This document shows, piece by piece, positions 1 through 9,059 of a stretch of 64,000 nucleotides of DNA. The DNA is taken from the NCBI RefSeq assembly GCF_006337165.1, contig NZ_CP040896.1:434001-498000 (forward strand), in the 5' to 3' direction. The position numbers were made by a program, and so were the translations under genes. The stretch comes from Hymenobacter jejuensis. GTDB taxonomy: Bacteria > Bacteroidota > Bacteroidia > Cytophagales > Hymenobacteraceae. Position 1 is the stretch's first letter, and every line of letters starts with the position of its first letter. The notes beneath the pieces were generated by a model that ran no database searches, was not told the origin of the DNA, and was given only the letters and a program-made list of their open reading frames with translations.

Positions 1-253
1 GCACTTCCACGGCATATTGCAGCACCGAAAGCAGGTTCATATCGGAGTTGACGACGAGGTTGGCGATGTTGCGGTGCACAAACATTTCGCCGGGGCCAGT
101 GCCCGTGATGGCGCTGGCAGGCACCCGCGAGTCGGAGCACCCGATGAAAAGGTAGCGCGGCTTCTGACCGGTGGCCAAGCGGTTGAAATAGTCCGGATCT
201 TGGGCCATTTTTTCTTCAACCCATTTACGGTTATTAGCCAGAATTTCTTCCAT
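1..253 (-). CDS. Beta-class carbonic anhydrase, N-terminal part (runs off the window)
   Basis: Interconverts CO2 and bicarbonate with a zinc cofactor in the cytoplasm. Read on the minus strand, the ATG at 253 opens a protein beginning [11 protein letters not shown]. It carries the beta-class zinc/active-site signature CSDSR (Cys39, Asp41, Arg43), followed by the typical [11 protein letters not shown] segment. The second zinc-ligand pair (HxxC) would lie beyond the window edge, so 84 residues are visible of a family usually near 200-230. It sits 85 bp downstream of the SulP transporter on the same strand, so the two are probably co-transcribed and jointly handle bicarbonate. Family assignment is firm; the bicarbonate link with the transporter is inference. 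Confidence 0.92.
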   Translation of the reverse strand, partial: MEEILANNRKWVEEKMAQDPDYFNRLATGQKPRYLFIGCSDSRVPASAITGTGPGEMFVHRNIANLVVNSDMNLLSVLQYAVEV

Positions 254-338
254 GTTCAGTTATCGGTAAGCAGTGTTTTTTGAGAAGATTGCCTTTTTAT
301 AAATACCTCACTATAAGATATTTATAATGAGGCCCAAA

Positions 339-1949
339 TTAATGCCCCAGTACGGCTACCTGCGGAATCGCGCGCAGCTCCAAGTTGATGCCGCGCTCGT
401 CTGCCGTTTGGCGGAAGTTTTCAATAGCCTCTAGCACATCGTAGTCGATGGAAACCGAATCGGAGCCATCGAGGATGACGTGGGTACCGGCTTTGAAACG
501 ATCCAGGGTAGTAATAATACTGGCTTTGTTAAGGAAAGATACGTGTTCGCTGAGCTTTAGGTGAATGGTATTGTGCTCACGCACCGGCTCGCGGTGAAAG
601 AAAAAGGCCGATTCGAGGTTGGCTTTCAGGATAAAGAAAACGCCAACGGCCAAGCCAACGCACACGCCCTTGAGTAAGTCGGTGAACAAAATGGCGACCA
701 CCGTCACGATGAAGGGCATAAACTGCTCCCAGCCCAGTTTCCATTGGGTGCGGTACAGGGCGGGCTTGGTCAGCTTGAAGCCTACCATCAGCAGCACGGC
801 CGCCAGCGCCGAAAGCGGAATGAGGTTGAGGAAGGGCGCCAGAAACAAGATGCTCATCAACAGCAGCAGCCCGTGGATAAAGGCCGACATCTTGGTTTGG
901 GCACCGGCATTGATGTTGGCCGAGCTGCGCACGATCACGGCCGTCATGGGCAAGCCACCAACCAGGGCCGCCACGATGTTGCCGACGCCTTGCGCCTTCA
1001 GCTCGCGGTTGGGAGCCGTGTGACGCTTGTGCGGGTCCAGCTTATCCACGGCTTCCACGCTCAGCAGGCTTTCCAAGGAAGCCACAATGGCAATGGTGAA
1101 CGCGACGCCGTACGTAATAGGTTTGGTCAGGGCGCTCCAATCGGGAAAAGTTAGCTCCCCGATCAGGCCCATCAGCGACGATACCACGGGCAGTTTTACC
1201 AAGTGATCGGGGTTGATGCGCAGGGCAGGCGAAGCCGAGCTGAGGGCCACGTTCATCCCGATGGAAATCAACACCACCAGCAAGGCTGCGGGCACCTTCC
1301 GGATGGCGGTCAGGCGTTGCATGGGCTTGCTCTCCCACGCCAGCAGGATGCCTATCGACACCAAGCCAATCAAGGTTGAGCCCAAGCTAATGGCCTTGAA
1401 AGCCGTACCGATGGCCGAAAACGTGTTCTGCCCATTAAACTGAAAGAAATCCATGTCCTCGAAGTAGTCGGTATCGGCCCCGAGGAAGTGTGGTATTTGC
1501 TTGAGAATCAGGATCAGACCGATGGCGGCCAACATGCCTTTAATTACCGACGAGGGAAAATACATCCCGATGATGCCGGCTCGCAGAAACCCAAGCGCCA
1601 GCTGAATCAGGCCGGCGATGACGGTAGCGGCGAGCAACGCCTGGAAAGAGCCTAAGGTATTGATAGCGGTCAGTACAATGACGGTGAGGCCGGCCGCCGG
1701 CCCGCTCACGCTCAGCTGCGATCCGCTAAGCCACGACACCAGCACGCCGCCTACTATGCCCGTAATCACTCCGGACAGCAGCGGCGCACCCGATGCGAGC
1801 GAGATGCCCAGACACAACGGAAGCGCTACCAAAAACACGACGAGCCCCGCGGGCGCGTCTTTCGAAATTGTTTTTAGATAATTAGCAGTCGGAGCCGAAT
1901 CGACCGCGGAAGACTGCTTAACATTTTTGGCGGGAGCGGTTTGGATCAT
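339..1949 (-). CDS. SulP-family inorganic anion transporter with STAS domain
   Basis: Inner-membrane anion transporter of the SulP (SLC26) family, 536 residues. The N-terminal two thirds is a series of hydrophobic helices with the family's typical opening segment (DAPAGLVVFLVALPLCLGI) and a VRSSANINAGAQTKMSAF segment near residues 340-360. A C-terminal cytoplasmic STAS domain follows (about residues 430-530, VILDGSDSVSIDYDVLEAI). The family moves sulfate, bicarbonate or other anions. The beta-carbonic anhydrase gene immediately downstream favours bicarbonate or proton-coupled CO2 handling, but substrate cannot be read from sequence. The ATG start at 1949 fits the family. Four 11-bp-spaced TTAA half-sites lie 85-121 bp upstream, suggesting control by the neighbouring OmpR-type regulator. 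Confidence 0.92.
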   Translation of the reverse strand: MIQTAPAKNVKQSSAVDSAPTANYLKTISKDAPAGLVVFLVALPLCLGISLASGAPLLSGVITGIVGGVLVSWLSGSQLSVSGPAAGLTVIVLTAINTLGSFQALLAATVIAGLIQLALGFLRAGIIGMYFPSSVIKGMLAAIGLILILKQIPHFLGADTDYFEDMDFFQFNGQNTFSAIGTAFKAISLGSTLIGLVSIGILLAWESKPMQRLTAIRKVPAALLVVLISIGMNVALSSASPALRINPDHLVKLPVVSSLMGLIGELTFPDWSALTKPITYGVAFTIAIVASLESLLSVEAVDKLDPHKRHTAPNRELKAQGVGNIVAALVGGLPMTAVIVRSSANINAGAQTKMSAFIHGLLLLMSILFLAPFLNLIPLSALAAVLLMVGFKLTKPALYRTQWKLGWEQFMPFIVTVVAILFTDLLKGVCVGLAVGVFFILKANLESAFFFHREPVREHNTIHLKLSEHVSFLNKASIITTLDRFKAGTHVILDGSDSVSIDYDVLEAIENFRQTADERGINLELRAIPQVAVLGH

Positions 1950-2033
1950 GGTCTTGCAGATAGCAACAAGGATTTGCCATTCCGACAGGAATAGAGTTTA
2001 CCAGTATTGTGCTACAAGTGTAGGAGTGCCCGG

Positions 2034-2072
2034 TTAAGACCGCGTTAAAAGAGAATTAAAAGGGTATTAAAA
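2034..2072. promoter_or_regulatory. Four TTAA half-sites at 11-bp spacing: candidate OmpR-family operator
   Basis: TTAA occurs at 2034, 2045, 2056 and 2067, exactly one helical turn apart, in the 138-bp gap between the histidine kinase stop and the SulP start. Direct repeats with an 11-bp period (TTAA-N7-TTAA, as in CtrA boxes) are the usual target of winged-helix OmpR/PhoB-type regulators. Such a regulator is encoded at 3585-4262. That it binds here is inference. Confidence 0.5.
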
Positions 2073-2087
2073 CCATAAAAGGTGCCC

Positions 2088-3488
2088 TTATGCGCGCAGG
2101 GCGGGCATTCGGAGGCTCACTTTTGTGCCCGCTCCCAACTGGCTTTCTACCTGAATTGCACCGCTGTGCAGCGACATGATTTTGGCCGTCAGGGGCAGGC
2201 CGATGCCGTGGCCGGGCACGTCGCGCACGGTTTCGGCCCGGAAGAATGGCACAAAGACCTGTTGGCGATCGGCCTCGCTCATGCCCATGCCGTGGTCGCT
2301 GACTTCTAGCTGCACGTAGTCGCGCAGGCTGGTGAGCACGGCCGTTACGGGCTGCTGGCTGTCTTTGGAAAACTTGCAGGCATTTTCCATCACATTGAGC
2401 ACCGCCGACAGCAGGAGCGCCTCGTTGCCCAGTACTGTATAAGGAGCGTTTTCCCGACCCGGAGCCGGATCGCCAAACTCCAGGTCGATGCGGCAGGTGG
2501 GGTGGCGGCGCTGCACTTCCTCGTGCGCCTGCAACAACAGCTCGTCGAAGCGGACGGGCTTAAGGGGCACCTGCGATGGGTCGTCGGAGGCCCGCGCGAT
2601 TTGCAGCAGCCCGTTGGTGAGGGCCGTGAGCATCCGGGCCGCGTCGAGGGTACTTTGCAGCACCCTGCGGTATTCGGCCGGGCTCCGCTCTTGCAGCAGC
2701 GCGACTTCCAGTTCGCCCATCAGGGCCGTGAGCGGAGTTCGCAACTCATGCGAAGCATCGCGCACGAAAGTGCGCTGGCCGGCAAAGGCCGTTTCGAGGC
2801 GGTTGAGAAGGCTGTTGAAGCGTTGGGCCAGCAACGATACTTCGTCTTGCCCATCGGCCTGCGAAAGACGCCGGTGCAAATCGGAAGCCGTAATACTATC
2901 TACCTCACGCACAACACGTTGCATAGGCCGCAGGGCTAAGCCGGCGAAGAACCACCCCCCGATGCCTACTATAATAAAGGAGATGAGCAGGCCGCTGAGC
3001 AAAATGACGCGCAGGTTGCGCAGCTTTTCGCGGCTGTCGATGTCGACCGACGACGCTACTACCACGAAGTCGCCGCGCCGTGCATCGCGGTACAGCAGCC
3101 CCACCGATTGGCGGAAGTCGTCGGACAACTGCACTTCGCGGCCGCTGGCCCTTACTTGGCGTAATAATAAGGAAGGAACTGGCTGCTGACTCTTCTGCCC
3201 TTCCCAGAACACCAGCTTGTTGTGCGCGTCGTACACGCGGGCTTCTTCTTCGGGCAAGGTGCGATAAAACTGCGCCAAGTAGCGCCGATACGAAGCCCGG
3301 CTGGCCTCGTCGCGGTTGGTGCCGTCGAGGTAGACGTGCGCCACGATGCGCGCACGCGCAAACAGATTGTCGGTGAACGACTCGCGCCGCGAGTGCGCCG
3401 TGACGAAGTAAATCACCAACGAGAATAGCATCAGCGTGAACGCCAGAATCGCGGCAAACTGCAGTGCTAAACGGGTGCGAATGGTCAT
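2088..3488 (-). CDS. Two-component sensor histidine kinase (HAMP, HisKA, HATPase)
   Basis: Membrane sensor kinase of 466 residues. Order: N-terminal transmembrane helix (about 10-30), an extracytoplasmic sensor region of about 125 residues, a second membrane helix (about 160-182), HAMP linker, HisKA with the H-box SHELRTP, then a HATPase_c domain with N-box (NVMENACKFS) and G-boxes (DHGMGM, GHGIGL). The ATG at 3488 is preferred over an upstream TTG at 3515 because it begins the hydrophobic helix directly. The gene lies 96 bp downstream of the OmpR-type regulator on the same strand and is its likely partner. The signal is unknown; proximity to the SulP/carbonic anhydrase pair suggests an anion or CO2-related cue, which is inference only. 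Confidence 0.93.
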   Translation of the reverse strand: MTIRTRLALQFAAILAFTLMLFSLVIYFVTAHSRRESFTDNLFARARIVAHVYLDGTNRDEASRASYRRYLAQFYRTLPEEEARVYDAHNKLVFWEGQKSQQPVPSLLLRQVRASGREVQLSDDFRQSVGLLYRDARRGDFVVVASSVDIDSREKLRNLRVILLSGLLISFIIVGIGGWFFAGLALRPMQRVVREVDSITASDLHRRLSQADGQDEVSLLAQRFNSLLNRLETAFAGQRTFVRDASHELRTPLTALMGELEVALLQERSPAEYRRVLQSTLDAARMLTALTNGLLQIARASDDPSQVPLKPVRFDELLLQAHEEVQRRHPTCRIDLEFGDPAPGRENAPYTVLGNEALLLSAVLNVMENACKFSKDSQQPVTAVLTSLRDYVQLEVSDHGMGMSEADRQQVFVPFFRAETVRDVPGHGIGLPLTAKIMSLHSGAIQVESQLGAGTKVSLRMPALRA

Positions 3489-3584
3489 AAAAGCGGAACT
3501 GCGGCTAGTGGCCAATGCGGCCTAAAGAAATGTACTTTCATAACTCGTTATATATCAATTAATTATGAAATAAGGCTTTTGCAC

Positions 3585-4262
3585 TCAATCTTCTTTCATA
3601 ACGTAGCCCATGCCCACGAGCGTGTGAATGAGTTTGGGCGAGAAGTCTTTGTCCACCTTTTTGCGGAGGAAGTTGATGTACACGTCGATAACGTTTGAAC
3701 CCGTATCAAACGAGGTCTCCCAGACGTGTTCTAAGATGTCCACGCGCGAGACCACCCGGCCTTGGTTGCGCAGCAAATATTCGAGCAGGGCAAATTCGCG
3801 GGCCGTCAGCTGAATGGTTTGCCCGGCCCGCTGCACCGACTTGCGGGCCGGGTCCAGCACGAGGTCGGCCAGCCGCATGGAAGCTTCGGTGGCCGGCGCC
3901 TCCTGCCGCCGCCGGGCCAGCGCCCGGATGCGGGCCAATAACTCCTGAAACGCAAACGGCTTGACCAGGTAATCGTCGGCGCCGGCATCGAGCCCCCGAA
4001 TTTTATCGTCGGTTTCGCCGAGCGCCGTGAGCATTAGAATGGGTACGCTGCTGTTCTGCGCCCGGATGCGGCGGCAGACTTCCAGGCCGCTCATGCCGGG
4101 CAGCAATTGGTCGAGGATAATAAGATCGTATCCATTTACCAGCCCCAACCGTAAGCCGAGCAATCCGTCCGAAGCTATGTCGACATTGTACGTTTGTTCC
4201 GTTAGTCCTTTCTGGAGAAAGGCTGCCACCTTGGGTTCGTCTTCTACCAATAAAATTTTCAT
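3585..4262 (-). CDS. OmpR/PhoB-type response regulator
   Basis: DNA-binding response regulator of 225 residues. The receiver domain (1-115) has the acidic pair in VEDE, phospho-acceptor Asp51 in IILDQLLPG, and the conserved Lys in YLVKPF. A winged-helix domain (about 125-222) contains the family's RxxQ-type recognition region ending in FLRKKVDKDF...HTLVGMGYVMKE. The ATG at 4262 (MKILLVEDE) is chosen over a TTG two codons upstream. It precedes the histidine kinase gene in the same orientation. The 11-bp-spaced TTAA array at 2034-2072 is the obvious candidate target. Confidence 0.95.
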   Translation of the reverse strand: MKILLVEDEPKVAAFLQKGLTEQTYNVDIASDGLLGLRLGLVNGYDLIILDQLLPGMSGLEVCRRIRAQNSSVPILMLTALGETDDKIRGLDAGADDYLVKPFAFQELLARIRALARRRQEAPATEASMRLADLVLDPARKSVQRAGQTIQLTAREFALLEYLLRNQGRVVSRVDILEHVWETSFDTGSNVIDVYINFLRKKVDKDFSPKLIHTLVGMGYVMKED

Positions 4263-4421
4263 GCTCAAGTATACGAAGCCCCACAGTAAGCCGTGCGAAA
4301 ACGGCTGTGAGGCCCCATTTGACGGATTCTGAAACCCCGTGAGTTAGAGGACAATGCAAATGCGGTTTGGCATAATTTTGTTATTAAGTGCAAGTTTATG
4401 GCAAAATATTTTAATTATTTC

Positions 4422-4452
4422 TTGTCATTGCGAAAATCATCCAATACTTTTA
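4422..4452 (+). promoter_or_regulatory. Possible Bacteroidota-type promoter for the polysaccharide operon
   Basis: In the 310-bp divergent gap (4263-4572) between the response regulator and the Wza-like gene, TTG at 4422 is followed after 20 bp by TACTTTTA at 4445. This approximates the Bacteroidota -33 TTG / -7 TAnnTTTG arrangement with the last base off. It lies about 120 bp upstream of the start codon. The remainder of this gap is AT-rich with no other structure I can support. Confidence 0.3.
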
Positions 4453-4572
4453 TGGAAAAGTACTAGCTCAAATCCGCTCGCATCTTTTGCTTTCAAACTT
4501 TTCGATAGTTGCCTTTTTTCACACCCTTCCTGATCTGTCACGCCCCCTACTCCACCGTTAATTTCCTCAAGC

Positions 4573-5346
4573 ATGTCTCACTACCGACTACTGATTTTCC
4601 TATTGCTCGCATCCTTTACTTCCTGCATTCCCAGCAAAGACATCAGCTACCTGCAAGGCCAGAAATACTCGCTCAACAAGGCTTCGGAGGTGAGCAACCA
4701 GCGGCCTGAGTACCACTTGCAGGCCAATGACATCCTGAATATTGCGGTACAAAGCGCCCAACCCGAATTGTCCCGCGTGTTTAGCCTCACCGAATCGACG
4801 AGCCCCTTTGGCACCAGCGATCCGGGGGCTACGTACCTCAACGGTTATGTAATTGACAACAATGGCAACATCACACTTCCTACGGCAGGCAAGCTTCCGG
4901 TACAGGGCCTCACCTTGTTGCAGGCGCAGGATGTAGTGCAGAAGGCGGTTAACAATTACATGCGCGGCACCACCGTCATCGTGAAGTTGGTAAACTTTAA
5001 GATAACTGTTTTGGGTGAAGTACGTAATCCGGGCGCTTACTACATCCAGAACCCCTCCACCAACCTGCTCCAGGGCTTGGGCTTGGCCGGCGACCTTACC
5101 ACGTTAGGCAACCGCCGCAACGTAAAGCTGATCCGCCAGACGCCTACCGGCTCCGAAGTAACGCTCATCGACTTGACCCGCGCCGACCTCTTAACATCTA
5201 ATTATTACTATCTTCTACCCAACGATGTACTCTACGTGGAGCCAAGCAAAGCAGTGACCCAACGCGGCAATTTGACTAACTTGGGGATTGTCTTTTCGGG
5301 TATCACCACCATCGTATTGCTCCTGAACTACTTCGGGGTCAAATAA
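4573..5346 (+). CDS. Wza-type polysaccharide export lipoprotein (Poly_export + SLBB)
   Basis: Outer-membrane polysaccharide export protein, 257 residues, the channel component of capsule/EPS secretion. A lipoprotein signal peptide ends at Cys18 (LLLASFTSC). Residues about 45-135 form the polysaccharide export domain, beginning near YHLQANDILNI. An SLBB segment follows (FKITVLGEVRNPGAYYIQN), and a C-terminal hydrophobic helix (GIVFSGITTIVLLLNYF) could cross the membrane. It is shorter than E. coli Wza (about 380), as is common for Bacteroidota. It is the first gene of the plus-strand arm and is followed 33 bp later by the Wzc-type kinase, its usual partner. Confidence 0.93.
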   Translation: MSHYRLLIFLLLASFTSCIPSKDISYLQGQKYSLNKASEVSNQRPEYHLQANDILNIAVQSAQPELSRVFSLTESTSPFGTSDPGATYLNGYVIDNNGNITLPTAGKLPVQGLTLLQAQDVVQKAVNNYMRGTTVIVKLVNFKITVLGEVRNPGAYYIQNPSTNLLQGLGLAGDLTTLGNRRNVKLIRQTPTGSEVTLIDLTRADLLTSNYYYLLPNDVLYVEPSKAVTQRGNLTNLGIVFSGITTIVLLLNYFGVK

Positions 5347-5379
5347 ACATCACCTTGCAATTACTACTCAGCTACGCAT

Positions 5380-7770
5380 ATGAAGACGCATGATAGAGCT
5401 GATGAGCTGAACGTCAATACGTTGCTCTTTAAGTTCCAGAGATATTGGTATTTGTTTGTGGGGGCTGTGGGCTTGGCGCTGGCTTTTGCCTACTTCAAAA
5501 TCCAGACTACCCAGCCTACTTATAGCTTCCACTCGACTATTCTGCTCGCCGACCGGGCTACACCGGGTTCGCGGGGCACCCAGGAGCTGCTCACGATGGA
5601 TGGCCAAGGCAAGGAAACCAAGGTGGAAGACGAGATCGGCCTCCTGACTTCCACCTCCATCATGGAGCAAAGCCTGCGTAAGCTCGATTTTTCGGTATCG
5701 TATTATCTGATTCCAAACTCCTGGCTCAATAAGCTTGGCAATTTGCAAATCCGTGAGCAGTACGAAGATGCGGCTTATCGCGTACGCGTCGACACGCTGC
5801 ATCCCCAAGTAAGCGGGGTGCAATTTTTCGTCGAGCAGCTTCCCAACGGCTCCTACCACGTGCATGGCAAGGGCGAGAACGCCAGCGTCATTGAAGTGCC
5901 CACGGGCAAAACCGTGAACCTGCTGCCCGAATTTGAGTTTGACAAAGAAGTGAAGCCGGGCGAATCGGTGGTGCTGCCCAACCTGTCCTTCACCGTCAAT
6001 CCGGCTCCTGGCGTATTGCCCAGCACCATCACGAACACGATCACAAGCGGCAACCAGTACTTCTTTACGATCAACAGCCTCAAAAACTTAGCGGCTGAGT
6101 ATCAGTCGAAAATCACGGTAAAGCCTCGGGAGCGCTACTCACGCGTCCTTGACTTGTATACCAAAGGCAGCGTAGCCAGCCGGGAGCTGCAGTTTCTGAA
6201 CACCTTGATGGAGACGTACATCAAGAACGACTTGATCGAGAAAAACCGCGACGGCCGCAAAACGTTGGAGTTCATCAACAGCCAGATTGCACACGTTGGC
6301 GACTCCCTGCGTCGCTCCGAGGAAGCGTTGGCTTCGTTTCGGGCCCACAACGGCATTGTGGACGAAGGCACCCAGTCGAACTCAGGCATTCAGAAGCTAA
6401 GCGATCTGGAATCGCAGCGCGCTCAACTGATCGTTACACGCCGTTCATATGCCCAGGTACTCGACGCGCTCCGCTCCGACCCTGATGGGACCGGCGGCTC
6501 GTGGGCCAGCGCTAGCATCGACAACCAAGTGCTTAATAGTCAGCTCACTGAACTCTCGACGCTGATCAACCAGCGCGCAGGCTACTCAGTCAATGCCAAT
6601 TCGGATAACCCCGTGGTGCAGGTGCTGGAAGGCAAAATCCAGAGCCGCCGCCAAGCTATTCTGCGCAGCATTGCCGGGCAGATTCGCTCGACAGACGCCT
6701 CGCTCGACGACCTGACCCGCCGCATCGCTACGGTGCAGGGCAACATCAACCGTATGCCGGAAAACGAGCGCCAGATGGCGCGTCTGCGCAATATATCGGG
6801 CATCAACGATCGTAACTACACCTTCCTGATGCAGAAGCAATCGGAGGCTTCGATGCTGCTCGCTACCAACGTGAGCGACAAGAAGATAGTAGACCGCGCT
6901 CAAATCATGAGTTCCGTGCCGGATAGCCCCAACAAAAACCAGATCTACCTGATTGCCCTGTTGGCTGGCCTGATTCTGCCAGCTGGTTTTGTGGTACTCC
7001 GCGAGCGGACGAAGCAAACGGTGCAAAGCGCCGACGAAATTCGTAACGCAACCAACGCGCCCTTCCTAGGCATTATTGCGGCTGCACCCAAGCCGGTACA
7101 CATCGTCCGTCGCGACCTGCCGAAATCGGCCGTTACCGAATCGTTCCGGACGGTTCGCGTCAACCTGCAATACGTAGCCACCGGCCCCAGCTCCCGGATC
7201 ATCGGCTTTACGTCATCCGTATCGGGCGAAGATAAAACCTTCTGCTGCACCAACTTAGCTGCCGAACTAGCTATGTCGGGCCGGCGCACAGTGCTGATTG
7301 AAACGGATATGCGCAAGCCAACGCTGGCTGGGTATTTTGGCTTCAATCCCGACAACGCGGGCCTTTCGACGTACCTGAGCGGCGAGTGCACCTTGGCCGA
7401 GGCAATGCAGAAGACGGAGTTCCCTAATCTGACGGTCATCACGTCGGGACCGATTCCTTACAATGCGCTTGAACTGCTGGAAGACCCGCGCTTTGGGCAG
7501 ATGATCACGGGCCTGAGCGAAGAGTATGATTATGTCATCATCGACACGCCGCCTATTGGCTTGGTTTCGGAGTACACCGTGATTCGGCAACACGTTGGCG
7601 TAACGGTTTTTGTGGTGCGTCATGCCTACACAAACCGCGAGATGCTGGGCACCATCAACGAGATGCGTCAGTACCACGGCGACACGCCGGTGTATGTGCT
7701 GCTCAATGGCGTGAACTACTCAGCCACTTACGAATACCGCTACAAAAAGCAGTCGGCTTACTACGCGTAA
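5380..7770 (+). CDS. Wzc-type polysaccharide co-polymerase / BY-kinase
   Basis: Inner-membrane chain-length regulator and tyrosine kinase, 796 residues. Two transmembrane helices (about 25-45 and 518-540) flank a large periplasmic Wzz-type region with coiled coils (about 270-480). The cytoplasmic kinase domain begins near residue 590. Its Walker A-like motif reads SSVSGEDKT (612-620), with Asp618 where a Gly normally precedes the Lys. Walker A' is VLIETDMRKP and Walker B is YVIIDTPP. The C-terminus ends in a tyrosine cluster (YEYRYKKQSAYYA), the usual autophosphorylation tail. It is adjacent to the Wza-like gene and heads the glycosyltransferase operon. The Gly-to-Asp change could weaken ATP binding. 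Confidence 0.93.
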   Translation: MKTHDRADELNVNTLLFKFQRYWYLFVGAVGLALAFAYFKIQTTQPTYSFHSTILLADRATPGSRGTQELLTMDGQGKETKVEDEIGLLTSTSIMEQSLRKLDFSVSYYLIPNSWLNKLGNLQIREQYEDAAYRVRVDTLHPQVSGVQFFVEQLPNGSYHVHGKGENASVIEVPTGKTVNLLPEFEFDKEVKPGESVVLPNLSFTVNPAPGVLPSTITNTITSGNQYFFTINSLKNLAAEYQSKITVKPRERYSRVLDLYTKGSVASRELQFLNTLMETYIKNDLIEKNRDGRKTLEFINSQIAHVGDSLRRSEEALASFRAHNGIVDEGTQSNSGIQKLSDLESQRAQLIVTRRSYAQVLDALRSDPDGTGGSWASASIDNQVLNSQLTELSTLINQRAGYSVNANSDNPVVQVLEGKIQSRRQAILRSIAGQIRSTDASLDDLTRRIATVQGNINRMPENERQMARLRNISGINDRNYTFLMQKQSEASMLLATNVSDKKIVDRAQIMSSVPDSPNKNQIYLIALLAGLILPAGFVVLRERTKQTVQSADEIRNATNAPFLGIIAAAPKPVHIVRRDLPKSAVTESFRTVRVNLQYVATGPSSRIIGFTSSVSGEDKTFCCTNLAAELAMSGRRTVLIETDMRKPTLAGYFGFNPDNAGLSTYLSGECTLAEAMQKTEFPNLTVITSGPIPYNALELLEDPRFGQMITGLSEEYDYVIIDTPPIGLVSEYTVIRQHVGVTVFVVRHAYTNREMLGTINEMRQYHGDTPVYVLLNGVNYSATYEYRYKKQSAYYA

Positions 7771-7824
7771 GCTTTTCGGCCGCTCTCCCTACCACGCCAT
7801 CTGCTCATTCATACTGGTCTTTTG

Positions 7825-8898
7825 ATGGACATCGTAACCAGCCTTTGCGTTGACGAAGCTCACGAGCCAGCGTCGTTTTACCCCCAACTACGCGATGTAA
7901 GCGCCGACAAGCGGCGCCGGGTTTATTGGCAGTGCACCGTTGTATTCTTTTCTACTTCGGTGCGCTGCAATCCGGATGCCCGGCACTTGCTCTATACCAA
8001 CGACGCTGCCCCCGCCACTTGGGACGGCGTAGACCACCGCGAATTCCTATCGAGTATCGGGGTGGAAATCAGGCAGTTGAGTTTTCAGACGTTCTGCCCG
8101 CCGCAGCGCTTTTCCAAGGAGTTTCGCAATGCCTTCTACAAGCTAGATGTGCTACAGGAACTGGCGAAGCCCACGGCGGCCGACCACAGCCTGCTGCTCG
8201 ATTCGGACTGCGTATGGACGCGGCCCGATCCGAAGCTGATCAGTCTGGTGCAAAGCGACGCCTTGCTCCTGCTCGACGCCGAACCGGAGTCGACCCCGGA
8301 CACCAAGATTCACGGCCTCAGTCGCCGCGATATGGGAAACCTGTATCGCGAACTTGATCCCAATTACCCCGTGGAAGCGCCTCTGCATTTTGGGGGCGAG
8401 ATCATCGGGGGGAGCCGGGCCCGTTTGGGCGAAGTGGTGGAGCAGCTACGGGCTATTCAGGACCAAGTGCTCGTTGAATATCCCGCTGGCCCGCCGCGCT
8501 TTAGCAGTGGGCGCACCCTCTTCGACGGCGACGAATACCTGACCAGCTTCGTGTGCAACCGCCTGCCGCGGCCCTGGACCGACACGAGTCCTTTCATCCG
8601 CCGGATCTGGACGTCGTACCGCAACACCAACGTGCGGCGCTCCGATGTGCAGCTCACGATCTGGCATTTGCCCAACGAAAAGATGCAAGGCTTGCCCGTG
8701 CTCTGTCGGCAGATGCTGCGCCGCGATTCTGCTTTTTGGCGGCTGGCCCCCACTAATTTGGCAGGCTATTTGGGCCGTTATCTGGGCGTTCCAAACCCCG
8801 TCTGGAGTCCACAACGCCTGCTGACATTGGCGAATAAGCTTCCGCGCTTAGTCGTTATCGCCAAAAGAATGCTTACCCGACCCGCGACCACCGTTTAA
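7825..8898 (+). CDS. Putative GT-A-fold glycosyltransferase
   Basis: A 357-residue cytoplasmic protein of no family I can name with certainty. A DxD-like motif in LLLDSDCVW (about residue 126) and the preceding segment FRNAFYKLDVLQEL resemble GT-A nucleotide-sugar transferases that handle capsule sugars. The ATG at 7825 is preferred to the TTG immediately before it. Its position between the Wzc-type kinase and the flippase gene, in the same orientation, supports a role in repeat-unit assembly. The stop codon is embedded in a long AT-rich palindrome (8894-8932). Function is inferred from motif and context only. Confidence 0.6.
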   Translation: MDIVTSLCVDEAHEPASFYPQLRDVSADKRRRVYWQCTVVFFSTSVRCNPDARHLLYTNDAAPATWDGVDHREFLSSIGVEIRQLSFQTFCPPQRFSKEFRNAFYKLDVLQELAKPTAADHSLLLDSDCVWTRPDPKLISLVQSDALLLLDAEPESTPDTKIHGLSRRDMGNLYRELDPNYPVEAPLHFGGEIIGGSRARLGEVVEQLRAIQDQVLVEYPAGPPRFSSGRTLFDGDEYLTSFVCNRLPRPWTDTSPFIRRIWTSYRNTNVRRSDVQLTIWHLPNEKMQGLPVLCRQMLRRDSAFWRLAPTNLAGYLGRYLGVPNPVWSPQRLLTLANKLPRLVVIAKRMLTRPATTV

Positions 8899-8932
8899 CA
8901 TAAATATCTGATAATCAGATATTTATGTTAAA
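8894..8932. terminator. AT-rich perfect hairpin overlapping a stop codon
   Basis: Eighteen-base arms at 8894-8911 and 8915-8932 pair perfectly around a 3-nt loop; the left arm contains the TAA stop of the preceding gene. The centre holds TGATAATCA, a word that recurs in several intergenic regions of this window. It may end or attenuate transcription. The rest of the gap to 9060 shows nothing else I can support. Confidence 0.45.
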
Positions 8933-9059
8933 GTAGCCATTATTTTATTTTTATTATTTACTGATTCCGCTCGCTTCGGATCGGTTTTTGGCGCTCTAGT
9001 TTTCTGCTCTCGGTAAGCAGCTTCGCACTGCTTATTGCTACACCTGAGATTCTTTCACG

